This document shows positions 9,439 through 22,080 of a stretch of DNA of 64,000 nucleotides, piece by piece; position 1 is the first letter of the stretch, and each line of letters opens with the position of its first letter. A model generated the notes under the pieces. That model made no database searches. It saw only the letters and a list, made by a program, of their open reading frames with translations, and was not told the origin of the DNA. The stretch spans positions 9,362,001-9,426,000 of the forward strand of contig AP026539.1 in the NCBI GenBank assembly GCA_026075535.2, in the 5' to 3' direction. The stretch comes from Tricholoma matsutake (Eukaryota; Basidiomycota; Agaricomycetes; Agaricales; Tricholomataceae). The translations under genes were made by a program, and so were the position numbers.

Positions 9439-12400
9439 CAGCGGCCTGATACGACACCAGTCACCGCTGAAATTTCCGTAGGGTCTGTACTCTTAGCTAC
9501 CATGAATAGACAATCTATGCGCTTGTCTATTTGGGTAGCTGAGTCAGACAATGGAAAAGACGTTGCAACGAATGCGCTCCTCGACTCTGGAGCAGGAGGA
9601 GTCTTTATTGACTCAAAATTTGTCGAACAAGAAGGGATCAAGACATATCCCTTGGGCTACACCATCCGGGCCACAAACATAGATGGAACTCTGAACAGGC
9701 AGGGAACGATCATGAGATATGTGAGGGGAAGGCTCCACATCAATGGATGAAGCTACCCAATGAAATACCTAGTCGCCAGACTAGGCAAAGAATCGGTGAT
9801 CCTGGGCCTGTCGTGGCTATGGGAGGTGAACCCAATTATCGATTGGAAGAAAGGAACTCTTGAGTTCCGAGACGAAGAATGATGGGCTCAAATCCAATGG
9901 ATCTTGGAGAAGACAAGAAGAGCCGAACAAGCCCTCCCGAACACCCTAAAGCACCCCAGGGTCGACACTGAAAGGGAAGCACCCAACGACAAACTGGCAC
10001 GAATTTGACGCATCATGGCCAAAACAAGACAAAGGCTCTCTGAAGAGAAAGAGAGGAGCCTTGCCCAAGCCAAAGTGGCTGTGGCAAAAACCAGGGAGAG
10101 ACTCTCTGAAGAAAGGCAGAGAAACCTTGCCCAAGCCTGATTGGCTGTGGCAAAAATGAAGGAAAGGCTTTCTGAGAAGAAAGCCAAAGAACTAAATTCC
10201 GCCCAGATAGCTGTTGCAAAGACCAGGAGCAGCAACACTCCTAAAGAAACCAGAAACCTTGAAGCAGCACGACGTGCTGTCACCAAAACCCAAGAGAACC
10301 AGGAGAAGAAACAACTGGAAAAGGGTAAAAACAATGAATGTGACAGGGCACGACGAATTGTGCAAAAGATGAAGGAACTGCTGACCTCCACAGGGGAGGA
10401 AAGCACCGGCAAACGACACTTGAAAACGGCATTACAAAATAGGACAAAAGACCCTCATCAGGAGGCTACCCCGATACGCGATCATAGAACCCCAGGTTAT
10501 GGTACTGATGACACTGGAATATCTATGCCCAGGGAGACTCCACCTCAAGTAAAGATCGAGGAGGTACCCGACAAAGAACTACTGGCAGACACAGGCATGG
10601 ACATATGGATGACGAACCAGACCCCCGAACGAGACACAATCGAGGATGACTCGGTGTTGATCGCATACGTGTGAGGCGAACCGGTCATTGGCTTATTTGG
10701 ACCAGACATAGAACTGCCCCTGACAGAGGAACATCGAAAGCCAACACACAGATACATCCGAAAAATGAACACGATCAGCAGGCTCACGAAAGGCAAGGGC
10801 TCCCCATGGTACCTACTCAACTCAGACATATGGATCAGAGCAAAGACATCCATATCCCAACGACTAGCGCACGAGCAAGAGGAGGGAAAGAGGACTAGCC
10901 AATGGACCCTGGATGATTTACTGCCACCGGAATACCAGAAGTACAGACAGGTATTTGAGAAAGCCGCATCCGAACGATTCCTGGAATCAAGATTGTGGGA
11001 TCACGCGATCGACCTGAAGGAAGGCTTTGTACCGAAGGATTGCAAAGTCTACCCATTGATGCCGAAAGAACAAGAGAAACTCAATGAGTTTCTAGATGAA
11101 AACCTGGAGAAAGGATACATCCGACCATCGAAATCACCCATGGCATCCCCGTTCTTCTTCGTGTCAAAGAAGGACTCCAACGCTCTACGACCTTGCCAAG
11201 ACTATCGCTATCTGAATGAAGGAACAATCCGGAACAACTACCCCCTGCCACTGATCGGAGACCTCTTGGACAAACTGAAGGGAGCAAGATTTTTCACGAA
11301 ACTTGATATTCGATGGGGATATCATAACGTACGGATAAAGAAAGGAGACGAGTGGAAGGCAGCATTCAAGACTAACCAAGGGCTATTCAAGCCAATGGTG
11401 ATGTTCTTTGGGCTGTGCAACTCACCAGCAACATTCCAGGCCATGATGAACGATCTCTTCCAAGATATGCTAGATGAAGGATGGCTCGTCATCTATATGG
11501 ACGACATCCTGATCTTCTCGAAGACAGAAGAAGAACACCGGATAAGGACCAAAAGGGTCCTCAAACAACTACGACAATGCGATCTCTACCTGAAAATAGA
11601 GAAGTGCAAATTCAATGTACAGGAAGTCGAGTTCTTGGGCATGATCATCAGACCCAATGAACTTGCAATGGACAACACGAAACTGGCTGGGATCAAAGAC
11701 TGGCCCATGCCAAGGACAGTGAAGGATGTAAGATCCTTCCTAGGATTCGGAAACTTCTATCGACGATTCATCGGACACTTCGCGGATCTGGCCAGACCAC
11801 TAAACGATTTGATGAAGAAGAACCAGAAATTTGAATGGACGAATGACTGCCAGCAGTCGTTCGATGCGCTAAAAAGGAAGTTCAATGAAACCCCAGTACT
11901 GCTGATGCCAGACGCAACAAAACCATTTGTGGTGGAATCTGATGCCTCGAAATTTGCAACAGGTGCAGTACTCAGACAACAGGACGCCAATGGAGACTGG
12001 CACGCATGCAGATACATCTTGCATTCTTTCAACGAAGTGGAAAGAAATTATGAGATATATGACTGGGAACTATTGGGAGTAATCCGAGCACTGGAAACAT
12101 GGAGACACTACCTACAGGGGACACCATTCCCTGTGATGGTACTGTCCGATCACAAGAACCTGACGTACTTCCGTCAGCCACAGAAACTGAACCGACGACA
12201 GGCTAGATGGGCCATTTACCTGTCACAATTTGACCTGATGCTACAACACGTACCAGGATCACAGATGGTACAATCTGATGCCCTATCGAGGAGAGCAGAT
12301 CACATAGCCAAAGAAGACACTGATAACGAGGACAAGACCATCCTCGCTGATGAACTGTTCATCAAAATGATCGACACTGAGCTCCAGGGAGCCCTGGTCT

Positions 12401-13867
12401 CAGCAATAATGAAGGACGATCTTGTAAATGACACTTTACAAGCCCTGAAGAACAATGGAACCCCCCCAATCAAGTCTGCATTGGAGGACTGGAAATTCGA
12501 AGACGGCCTGCTCTTTTTCAAAGACAGATGCTACATGCCACAGGACGAGACCCTCCGCTGAGCGATCATACAGAAATGTCACGATAGCATCACAACAGGG
12601 CAGCCTGGACAATGGCAGACAATCGAACTGATCCGACGAGACTACTGGTGGCCAGGAATGGCCAACTTCATCAAGAAGTACGTCGAAGGCTGCGCAAAGT
12701 GCCAGCAAATGAAAGTGAATACACACCTGACAACCCCACCACCGACACCGATATCATCCGACGCCAGCAGACCATTCGAGCTGGTAACAACAGATTTTAT
12801 CATGGACTTGCCCATGATAAACGGATTTGACTCAATCATGGTCGTGGTAGACCATGGTCTTATGAAGGGGGTAATTTTTATCCCTTGCACAAAGACGATC
12901 AACGCACTTGGTGCCACAGACCTTTACCTGCGCCATGTGTACACCAGATTTGGACTCCCCAGAAGAATCATCTCAGACAGAGACCCTCAATTTGCGTCCA
13001 AACTCTTCCGAGAACTTGGACGACAAGCTATCCATGAGCACCACCTATCACCCCCAGACCAACAGAGAAACGGAGCGAGTAAACCAAGAGCTAGAGGTTT
13101 ACCTCCGCATGTTCTGTTTGAACAAACCCGAAGATTGGGAGTGTTATCTCCCAACAGCAGAATTTGCGCATAACCAGAAGACGCACTCCGCAGTAAAACA
13201 TTCACCATTTTACTTGATGATGGGATATCAGCCACACGCTATCCCCACCCCTTATGAAAAGACGAACGTGCCGGCCGCTGAACAGAGAATCCAAGAACTT
13301 CTCTCTGCAAGAAGGGAAGCTCTTGCCACACATGAACTAGCCAGACAGGCTATGGCCGCCTGAACAAAAGGGCGATACGAACCATTCAAGGTTGGAGAAC
13401 AAGTATGGCTTGACTCCAAGAACCTGAAGATTGGCTACCCAACAAGAAAACTGGTGCCAAAACGAGAAGGGCCATTCGTGATTGAAGATGCCTTGTTGAG
13501 AACGACATACTGATTGAAACTGCTGCCAAGATGGAAGATCCACCTGGTATTCCATGCGGCTTTACTCACATGATACCATGAGAATGACACTCATGGGCGA
13601 AACTTCCTGACTCCACCACCCGACCTTGTGGAAGGAGAAAACGAATACGAGGTGGAAGCGATCATCGCACACAAGAAGCACGGCAAGACATGCCATTACC
13701 TCGTGAAATGGGTTGACTACCCGACATCCAAAAACACATGGGAACCCGAATCGAACCTGAAGAATGCCCCTGAGATCCTGACGGCATATAAGAAGAGGTA
13801 CCATCTCTGACGAGAACCCAAGAAACCCCCACTATCTGAACCAAATGACACCCCTGATACCCCCTAA
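9400..13867 (+). pseudogene. pol: pol of gypsy element: protease, RT, RNase H, integrase, chromodomain
   Basis: Overlaps the end of gag in another frame. The protease core is ALLDSGAGGVFID (about 9574). Next is a linker with 22-residue coiled repeats. RT has [16 protein letters not shown], the box DIRWGYHNVRIK and the catalytic IYMDDILIFSK (about 11490). RNase H has VVESDASKFATGAV. Integrase has the zinc-binding CAKCQ region, the core TTDFIMDLP, SDRDPQFAS and a Glu in NRETERVNQE. A chromodomain (13628-13810: YEVEAIIAHKK, HYLVKWVDYP, NTWEPESNL) would target chromatin. TGA codons lie at 9748, 9880, 10006, 10138, 10672, 12559, 13361, 13511, 13571 and 13808. One frameshift lies in the integrase core at about 13020-13040. 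The final stop is TAA. RT catalytic residues are intact. Confidence 0.93.
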
Positions 13868-14296
13868 ATGACAATTGGCCCACTGAATGTTGACGCCCTT
13901 CACGTTCACTCCCACCCCCACCCCCTTTCGATAAAGAACAAATACGAGAAGAACATGGCGACTGGACGACGAGTCATTGACCAGTCACCAAGAACGAACA
14001 GACTGCCGGGGCAACCCTCTTGGGAATGCCCGCACGGAATCACATTCTGGATAAACAGAGATGACTGGATAAAGAGAGTATCCTCGACTTGCCCAACATG
14101 CTGCCTCTATGCGCGAAGTAGCATGAAAATGGATTTGACCTGGGTAAAAGCACAATTTGAGGAGTGGTGCTTCGAAGAAGAGTTAGATGGCGGAGACTAT
14201 CTCCCCGAACAATTTGTTGTCGACCATGATGGTCTGACCCCAGGCAGGAGACCACTAGCGGGGATTAGCCCACTACTGTGGAATGACCTTCAGTAG
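13868..14296 (+). CDS. Extra 142-residue ORF between chromodomain and 3' LTR
   Basis: An uninterrupted ATG-to-TAG frame in the position where env sits in other elements. It has two Cys-rich spots (WECPHGITFW and STCPTCCLYAR) about 30 residues apart, which could form a zinc-binding fold, then an acidic stretch (WCFEEELDGGDY). There is no signal peptide and no membrane segment, so it is not an envelope protein. I do not recognise a family. It is intact while pol is riddled with TGA codons, although it is short. Whether it is translated is unknown. Confidence 0.45.
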   Translation: MTIGPLNVDALHVHSHPHPLSIKNKYEKNMATGRRVIDQSPRTNRLPGQPSWECPHGITFWINRDDWIKRVSSTCPTCCLYARSSMKMDLTWVKAQFEEWCFEEELDGGDYLPEQFVVDHDGLTPGRRPLAGISPLLWNDLQ

Positions 14297-14445
14297 AACA
14301 CCCACTACAACAAAGAAAGTGGATTCGAGCTGGCAAGGCAGCTCTTATTTGGACGACATGGAGAACTGGGGACATTGCTGCATTCCAGCCAACACCCCCA
14401 TACACTGACACCCCAGACCACTGAGCACAACTAGGTGTGAACTGA

Positions 14446-14549
14446 CCGTCCGCAAAGACGTTAAACTACCGATCATCCGCAAAGACGTTAAACTAGCGAT
14501 CGTCTGCAAAGACGTTAAACTAGCGATCATCCGCAAAGATGTAAAACTA
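14446..14549 (+). repeat. 27-bp tandem repeat, about 4 copies
   Basis: Repeats of CCGCAAAGACGTTAAACTA followed by a variable CGATCAT/CGATCGT, in the non-coding stretch between the extra ORF and the polypurine tract. Function unknown; such repeats often vary in copy number between element copies. Confidence 0.8.
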
Positions 14550-14799
14550 CAGTGATTACTCTTGATACTGCACAAACCCTACACACCCCTCCCCCTTCCG
14601 ACGACACCACCAACTCTTTGACACCACTGCTAAAAGGCAGTATAAAATGAAAAGAACCCAATCACGGTCCAAGCTTAGACACAAACGATTCCTCCATCAT
14701 ACCCCTTGACCCCGACCTACCCACATAACCAGACCATGCCCGATCAGACCACAAAGGAGAGATGAAGATTTAGGTCGAAGTGTGGAACTTTCGACCATA

Positions 14800-14811
14800 G
14801 CGGGGGGGTAA
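14800..14811 (+). promoter_or_regulatory. Polypurine tract of gypsy element
   Basis: The G-rich run AGCGGGGGGGTAA lies directly before the 3' LTR, the standard site for plus-strand DNA priming. Confidence 0.75.
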
Positions 14812-15505
14812 TGTTACAAATTTCCTTGTAACTCATGGAACCCAACCAACCCGACCGATCCGATGATCCCCTCCAGACAGGAGGCACTCCATGATTCATG
14901 CCTAGGGCATGTCCTTGACACCAGACACATGCGCAACGCATGCCGACTGCATGCATTTGATCCCCTTCCCGTGGAAGGCACCCTTGATGCATGATGACTC
15001 CATGCACCTGAACCCACTCCCACACATGCTGTGATACAACAGCCTCTTGACATAAGGTCCGTGACGTCGGACGCCTCATGCTAGGCATGAGGCTTATCTC
15101 TTATTGTTTCCTGACATGCTGCACCGCAGCACTCTGTGACATCAGACGCCTCATGCAAGGCATGAGGCCTATTGTTTCTATTCTTACTTGATATGCATCT
15201 ATCTTTCCGATTGGACAATAAGGACCTCCCTCATAGTATAAGTACTGCAACTCATAGTAGGGATGTCCTTAGTTTAGATCTAGGCAATTAACAGCCTTAA
15301 CTTGCAACTCGCGAACTTACTTGAAACCACTAAGGAAGCCCCTTAGTGCGTGAACCTGAACGACTCTATGCAGAAGCCCTGCTAGAGTGCACTACCTATC
15401 TTACGTCGGACGCTCCAAGTAAGACTAGTGCCGAATGACTCATCGAGGAAGCACCTCGTCGAACGACATCGACTAGATTGAGTGGTTGAGGCTTCGCCCT
15501 TAACA
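14812..15505 (+). repeat. 3' LTR of gypsy element
   Basis: 694 bp, starting TGTTACAAATTTCC and ending CCCTTAACA. Compared with the 5' LTR the middle is rearranged: the CCTCATGC..GCATGAGG palindrome occurs twice here and once in the 5' LTR. Confidence 0.95.
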
Positions 15506-16655
15506 ATTAACACCCACCATGCTTTCTCCCTGTCTAAACAGGAAATACGACGGGTTCTCGGAGGCCTGGGCCCTGGGCCTGTGGAGTTGGAATCGGGAAA
15601 CTATGAGTGAGGTACGCACTGCCTACACCCATGGAACCACTGGGGTGCTAACGACAAAGACAATGCCAGGGCCTTGAGACAGACACCATCATGATCACTG
15701 TTGATGCATCCACAACAATACAACTAGCCAGGATGATGAGCCGACAGCAGCTAACACAGGGATGACAACATCTCGAAGTGTGAGTACATTCATATCGATG
15801 GCGTGGGAACCAAACCCAATAAGATCTCTGGCCTGTTGAGAACGGTGATGTTGCCAAGGATCTGTTCAAATTTCCATCAGTTATCAGTATGCGTTGGCAG
15901 CATCCTCACTGCATAGTATAAGTCCTAGCATACTTACAAGAGTCATTTTAACTTTGAATTTATGAACACTTGGTTCAAACCTCTGGTGGAATACTACTGT
16001 AGTAATAGATAATATGTGTAATATATGCTATTTGGTTGTTCCAGGACCCTGACCATGACAAACTAGCACTCAACGACGCCTATTGGCATGATTTTCACCA
16101 TGGTCAAAAAAAAAAATTCAGCCTCTGGCAGGACCCCCCCTATGTCTGGTCCGGGATTCCCATCCCACCACCCCCTTGTAATCCCATGTCGATGTCGAAC
16201 GAGTATGAAATTCCTGGGACTCATTGTACTATCATGGCCCTAGTGTTGCAAAATATTTTATTTTGACCAACTTCCCACCCATGTATCTCCCTCAGATATG
16301 CCGGATTATATAGCTTTGGACTTACCCCACTATGCCCCATTTTCCCGTTCCTTTTCATTTGACTTAGTCACATTTGTCATGTAATACTAGACCTGTGACT
16401 GATCCCTACATGGCCAGAGCTTCAGATAAACAGGGTTTGATGGCATGTTGCACATATTTGGCTTGACCTTCTGGATAGATCTAGCATAACCTTTAGCCGT
16501 CCCAAATGCAATTTGAAAAATATGAAAGTGGGTTAAGACAAGGGACAGATAGAGCTTAACTCTCTGGAATACATATTTGGGTCGAGTAAGGAGCTCAGCC
16601 TACGCCTATTCTGTTGATATTATGACTGAGCACTTAGATCTACGAGGTCCATTGA
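15506..16655. other. Unassigned DNA between gypsy element and Plavaka remnant
   Basis: Starts with the ATTAA target duplication. A 76-codon frame at 16036-16266 and other short frames show no motif. No repeat structure was recognised. The left end of the Plavaka element may lie here, but no terminal repeat could be fixed. Confidence 0.45.
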
Positions 16656-19600
16656 TTGACTGCTCTATCTAAATATAGCTCACTCCGAAGACTGGCAGTT
16701 TGGGCATGTTCGACAGATGCTTATGGAACCACAACAGCCAAATGCTTGGTCTGCAATGACGGGCAATCTCGTAAACTATTTCACTGTCCTAAACATGAGA
16801 AGTCCACTACACATCAGAATTTTGTCAACCTCAAGCACACAATGTGATTCAACCTTCACCACCAGTCCCTTCTCAGACAGACATACCTGAAGATGGTCTT
16901 CGAAATCTGCTTGCCTCGCTTGCTGGTCCTTCTATACACCCATATCCCATGGCTACAAGTCAAGGACTCTCACCACCATGGAGTAGCGCATTCGACTGGA
17001 ACCTATTTGAAGAAATGAAGATACTGATCTAGCACAATCAGCAGAACAGCGCGGTGTTGCACTTATTGCGCAGGGCCTTTTGGACTGCCTTGATGAACTT
17101 TCTGAGGATGAGTTAGATGAGAGATCTGAGGTCAGCTCCACTGCGAGCCACGAACCTACTGTGGCTGGTTGGTTTCATACTCACTTTTATACTGGGACTC
17201 TGACACTCTGTTATTCACTATCTGTCCAGTTTATGACGAAAATGATAGTTCCGATATGCCTGAGCAGCCATGGAAATGTTCTCAATTCATCAATCCTCAA
17301 GATATGTCCCATAATTGGTTTCCGTGGCCAGACAAAATCGTAAGTCTGCTATTTTGTGAACTCCGAGTCGCCTCGTTACTCACGGAGGACAATGCAGTCA
17401 TGTACCCTTGACATCTTGATGCATCTCCCATGCTCAGTATTTTCTCACCAGCAACTAGATCTTTTCCTGTGGTTGCTCAAGGTCAACAACATCAACGATG
17501 TGCCATCTGTCAAGGCCATGCAAAACATCAACACTGCCCTCCAGAAGATCTGCGGTGTTGAAAGTATACCATACAATGGTGCACTTGGGCACCACTACTT
17601 TGTGAATTCTCTCTCACAAATCATAGCTCAGGTATTTGCTTGTATGCTAGAACTTTTGTTGGTATCCAGGAAGTCATATTATCAACAGGAAATGGCCAAC
17701 CCTAAGATCTGCCCACACCTTCACTTCTATCCAGAGGATAGCTCTCCCAGGCTTGAAGAAGCTCGACAGGGCAACCGATGGCTGTGTGAACTTCCGGCTG
17801 ATCAGATGACACCCATGGTGCATATCGATGACAACAACTTTTTTATCTATGAGCCTACCATGTTGCGCAATCGTCAATGTTGCATTCCTGTTAGGTGGTT
17901 TACGCGCGGTAATGCATTGTTTGCAAAATGTTGGAAGCTCAATGTTGTGAACACAGAGGAGTCTTTGGGTTGGAGAGTGACTATGAATGAGGACTATGAA
18001 GTACCCCTACATGATTTCATGAAGAATTTTATTGAATTAAAGAGTGATGCCATCTCATTGTATAACCTCCCATGCCCCTCGAAGATCATTGGTCAGTCAT
18101 ATTTTGCTGCTATACTTGTCATCTAACATCAAGTCAGATGTGTTTGATCCCACAACATCCATACACACACCGTGGACATTTACGGACCCCTCTGTTGGAA
18201 ATCAATGGCATATTTTAGCACAGGGATCACGCATCGTTGCATTTCCCATATGGATGTATTGTGACGACACGTCTGGAAATCTTTCAAAGAAATGGAATGA
18301 GCACAACAGTTTTCTATTTTTGCCAGCTGGCTTGCCCCATGAACAATCGCAGAAAGAGTACAACATTCATTTTCTTTTGACGTCCAACATAGCGCCACCC
18401 TTGGAAATGCTTGATGGCATTGTCGAACAGCTCAAGTAAGTTTCCCAATTTGCGAAAAGGTATCCATTCTCGTTCTGAGACATTCCCTTCTGTCAGGGAG
18501 GCTCAGGAGCATGGTATTTGGGCCTGGGATATCCAGCACAGTGAGCCCATGCTCAGGATTCCAGCAGTTCTAGCACTACTGGGTGACAATCCAATGCAAA
18601 GTGAATTTGCTTGTCACATAGGTCTATGGGGGAAGCTATTCTGTTGGGCATGTTGGGTCAAGGGGACACTGGATCCAGATCCAAATGCTACTCATGGATG
18701 TTCTGAGTCTCCTGTGCAACAACCTAATGATGGTAATAAGAGTGATGTCTCTGACACGGTGCATAGTGATACTGGCAGCATGACCTCTGCTGAAGGTGAT
18801 GTACAAGCTAAAAAAGGTAAAGGGAGGAAAAAGAAAGTTGTGGAAACTATGGTGCAAATGGTAGATCGGGTTAAGTCATTTATGAGGGTAGGTGATGAGA
18901 ACATGAGATCCCAGTGTTAATGAATGTGAACTGATTGTACAGACAGATTAGCCAACCTAGGAAGAAAGATGAGACAGTCAATCAATTGTGCTTGTACTTC
19001 AAAGAGGCATCAACTCTAGATACAAAGACAAAGGTCAGGAAAATGCAAACTGAGAGTGGAATCAAAGACATGTACCAGATGCATTTTTTGGATAACCTAT
19101 TCAATTCATACAAAAAAAAACGCGGGCAGGAATTGAAGCAAACCACACTTGACAACAAGTTGGCTGAGCTGCCTGACCAGATCACAAGCCCTGTGTGGCG
19201 TATCAAAGGTTAGTTGACCCACCTGCCCTGGCATCAACATTGTATACTCATATCTGCACACTACAGGTCTGGATCCCCACCAGGATACCCCGGTTGAAAT
19301 TTTGCATGTTGTACTCCTCAGTTTTGTGAAGTACTTCTGGTGTGATCTAGTTCAGTTACAGCTCAAGAATAAGGATGATAAGAAGTCTCTATTGTCTACT
19401 CGCCTTTCCATTTGATACATCTGGGCTTGGTATCTCACCTCTGGCTGGCAACACTCTCATACAGTATTCAGGTTCATTAACTGGTCATGATTTCTGGGCT
19501 TTGGCGCAAGTGGCTCTCTTTGTAACCTATGACATGGTCTCAAAGGACTGTTTTGAAACTTGGGTGGCACTCTCAAAGCTGATCCCACTTATATGGCAGC

Positions 19601-20978
19601 CCAAAATTCAAAATATTGACTCTCACCTTGCAAGTTTATATCTATTCTGTTGGTGTGAACATTCTGACATGTAATTCTTAGGCTCTCTTAACTCACAAAA
19701 TTGATTACTTCCTTTGTTGTACTGCCCGATGGACCAATCATTGGTTCAACAAGCCAAAATTCCACATTCTACTACACCTTATCAATCATATACTACACCT
19801 TATCAATCATATTCAGCGTTTTGGGCCAGCGATTTTATTTGCAACTGAGGCATTTGAATCATTCAATGCAATCATCTGAGCCAAAAGTGTTCATTCTAAT
19901 CGTCACGCACCATCATGGGATATTGCACTGTCCTTTGCTCAAGGAAATCGAATTTGCCACTTGCTCAGCAGGGGGCTCTTTCTTGTGAATCAAAACATTG
20001 GTTTAAACCAAAACTTCTCTAAAGTTCCTTTGGCATGGAGGGCAGCAGGTCCTGGACCATTGAGCTTGGTTGCAAAACCCACTACGGTCACCCAATATCT
20101 TGGATTAAATCAGGATAAGCCTGTGAGACCCAGTCTGTTTATCTGTACATTGTGGAGTGACTGCATCACTGACTGGAGAATGTCATTAGGTATTTGCTTG
20201 AGTGACAAGCGTGCTCCACATCCATATGTAGAAACACTCACTGGACAGCATCTACCCAATGCAGTTGCTAATTCACATCTCTTGTTGTTCAAGACAAACT
20301 GCAAGACAACTTTAATGAATGGGGATGTTTGCCGCATTGGAGCATTTGTCATTGCACGAAGTCCTGATGTTCTGGGTCAAACAAGAGTGGCTCGGGTTGA
20401 TGAAATAGTGCAAATCAAAGGCTCAGTTTTCGACCTAAGTAATCAGGCTGATTTCATTCTGCTTCAAACAGTGAATGCATCGGATGCAGCTGAACAGTAT
20501 CGGATGCCCAGAATTCAGTTGTTGCATCACTGGTTCCTTGCCAATCCAAAGGTAATTGTCTTTCTGCTCGTGTTCATTGAACTAAACTCAATTCTCACAG
20601 GATCTACTTTGTACTGTCAATGCACTGCACAATTGTGTAAAACAACAATGCAAGGCCACAGGGCATCAAAATGTCTACCAAGAGCAGCAACTCACAACAC
20701 AGACATGACCAGTGGTAGTTCACAACTGAGCTGCTGATGATCTTGTGCTAAATACAGCTCAAATGTGGGATGCAATCCATGTACAGCAGTTTTGTATCAG
20801 CTCAGAGACTTTGGATGTTGATAACATTGTTCACGAAAGTGCAGTGAAGGAGTTAGCAGCACTCAAGGCCTTGGGAACCGTTGCCACTGGAGCCAGTAAT
20901 TCATCAAGTTCAAAAGCTGCTCGAGCCACGGGTCCAACTGCTTCAGGCTTATCTGCAGAGGGATGTGCTCATCCATGA
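16656..20978 (+). pseudogene. Plavaka-type (CACTA-like) transposase remnant
   Basis: A chain of exon-like blocks on the plus strand matches the Agaricomycete Plavaka transposase. In order: an N-terminal zinc-finger-like CLVCNDGQSRKLFHCPKH; LDLFLWLLKVNN (about 17450); HYFVNSLSQIIAQ; MLRNRQCCIPVRWFTRGNA; PIWMYCDDTSGNLSKKWNEH (about 18240); LPHEQSQKEYNIHFL; LALLGDNPMQSEFACHIGL; RIKGLDPHQDTPVEILHVVL joined over an intron at 19209-19266; GSLTGHDFWALAQVA; and VTQYLGLNQDKP. Plavaka proteins are DDE-type transposases with the catalytic region around the CDDTSGN block. Frames change many times beyond what introns explain, and typical Arg positions read Cys, His or stop. The copy is therefore dead. Flanking terminal repeats were not found. 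Confidence 0.85.
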
Positions 20979-22080
20979 CAAATCTCACAACTCATTGCCA
21001 ATTCTTAAGCATCCCAAAATTTGTAACTCGTTAAAGGTCTACACAAATGTTAAATAGTAACTGTAGGAAAATTTGATACCTCAATTTTGTTTTCTTCCAA
21101 AGCCCCCATAAGTTCTCGGATCCATGCCCACAACTGCCGACATTCCACACGAAGTCGTTGCGGCTCTTCTCGCTCTTGCTCCAACCTGTCTGTGTCAGGC
21201 TTCTGCAGTGAATGGACCAATTGAATGATCTCATGTTCTGCTTGAGGAACTTTGACTAAAATCCCAGGATGGGCTCAGGGCTGTGGTGGAGAAAGCAAGG
21301 ATGGCCCCAGGATGGCAGGTGGAACATTGTAGCAAGATGTTGACAACAAGATGCTGGATTGCTTCACTGTCCGATATAATTTGAAGTTGGTTCATGACAT
21401 ATTGCTAAAAATCCGCTTACATTGAGATTTCTGGGAACAATGAAGGTCATAGTCCAAGTCAACTATACTTCCGACCAAAGTATTCTCATCATCCTGTGAC
21501 TCTGCAAGCACATTGTTGACATCAATTCTTCTGTGATGTTTTGGATATATTGTGAGTCAGAAACTTGACTGTCTAAAGTGCCACCCTCGAAGAGACTGCA
21601 CACCCATGATAAGCAGAGCCATAGTAAGTTACTAAGACCCAACATGCCGAAGTTAAACACTGACCTGGTTGTCAGCTGGAGTTGATTTGCCTTTTCCACT
21701 GCAGCTCTTGGTAGATGACAGGAATTCCCAACTTGGAGCTTTGGTGGTGTGAGTAATCTGGGGTGGTACATGTTGCATCAACCATCAAGTGTCGGTACTG
21801 GTGGACATACTTTCCACGTCCAGATAATGGTGAAAACTGAGCATGATGTGATGGAGAAAGTGGGTCTGATTTCATACATGTCAGGGCTCTCATCGTGGTG
21901 GTGAATATCAGGGTCAGTCAGGCGGAACAATGAACAAACAAATAACCCACCTTTTATACTTCTCCTACATGATTAGCACAAACAACACATCCACAATGCA
22001 ATCAACAAAACATAAACTTGTGACATACCATGTATCTATAAAAGGCTTGCAGTCTCTCCATTTGACCCTCTGATTCCTGC
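20979..22080 (-). other. Possible minus-strand remnant, unknown family
   Basis: Minus-strand frames at 21672-21893 (with HAQFSPLSGRGKYVHQYRHL and LGIPVIYQELQWKRQINSS) and 21463-21771 look like adjoining exons of one decayed protein gene, but I cannot name a family. The rest of the stretch shows nothing. Confidence 0.3.

Larger units (their letters stand above)
7545..15505 (+). mobile_element. Full-length Ty3/gypsy chromovirus, 7.96 kb
   Basis: Two LTRs (7545-8223 and 14812-15505) begin TGTTAC and end CCCTTAACA and are flanked by the same 5-bp ATTAA (7540-7544 and 15506-15510). The order inside is gag, protease, reverse transcriptase, RNase H, integrase, chromodomain, an extra ORF, a 27-bp tandem repeat and a polypurine tract. 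This order and the chromodomain define a Ty3/gypsy chromovirus. The LTRs differ by many substitutions and at least one block indel, so the insertion is not recent. Fourteen in-frame TGA codons and one frameshift disable the coding region. Confidence 0.95.

Noticed and set aside
8585..13810. Genuine recoding of TGA as arginine in the gypsy element
   Set aside because: Both ordinary genes end in TAA and contain no internal TGA, and the same elements also show Arg to Cys/His/Gln changes and frameshifts, which fits CpG decay better.
21620..21660. Possible 5S rRNA-like stretch (GAAGTTAAACACTGACCTGG)
   Set aside because: Only a short word resembles 5S rRNA; the box A/C regions and flanking helices are missing.
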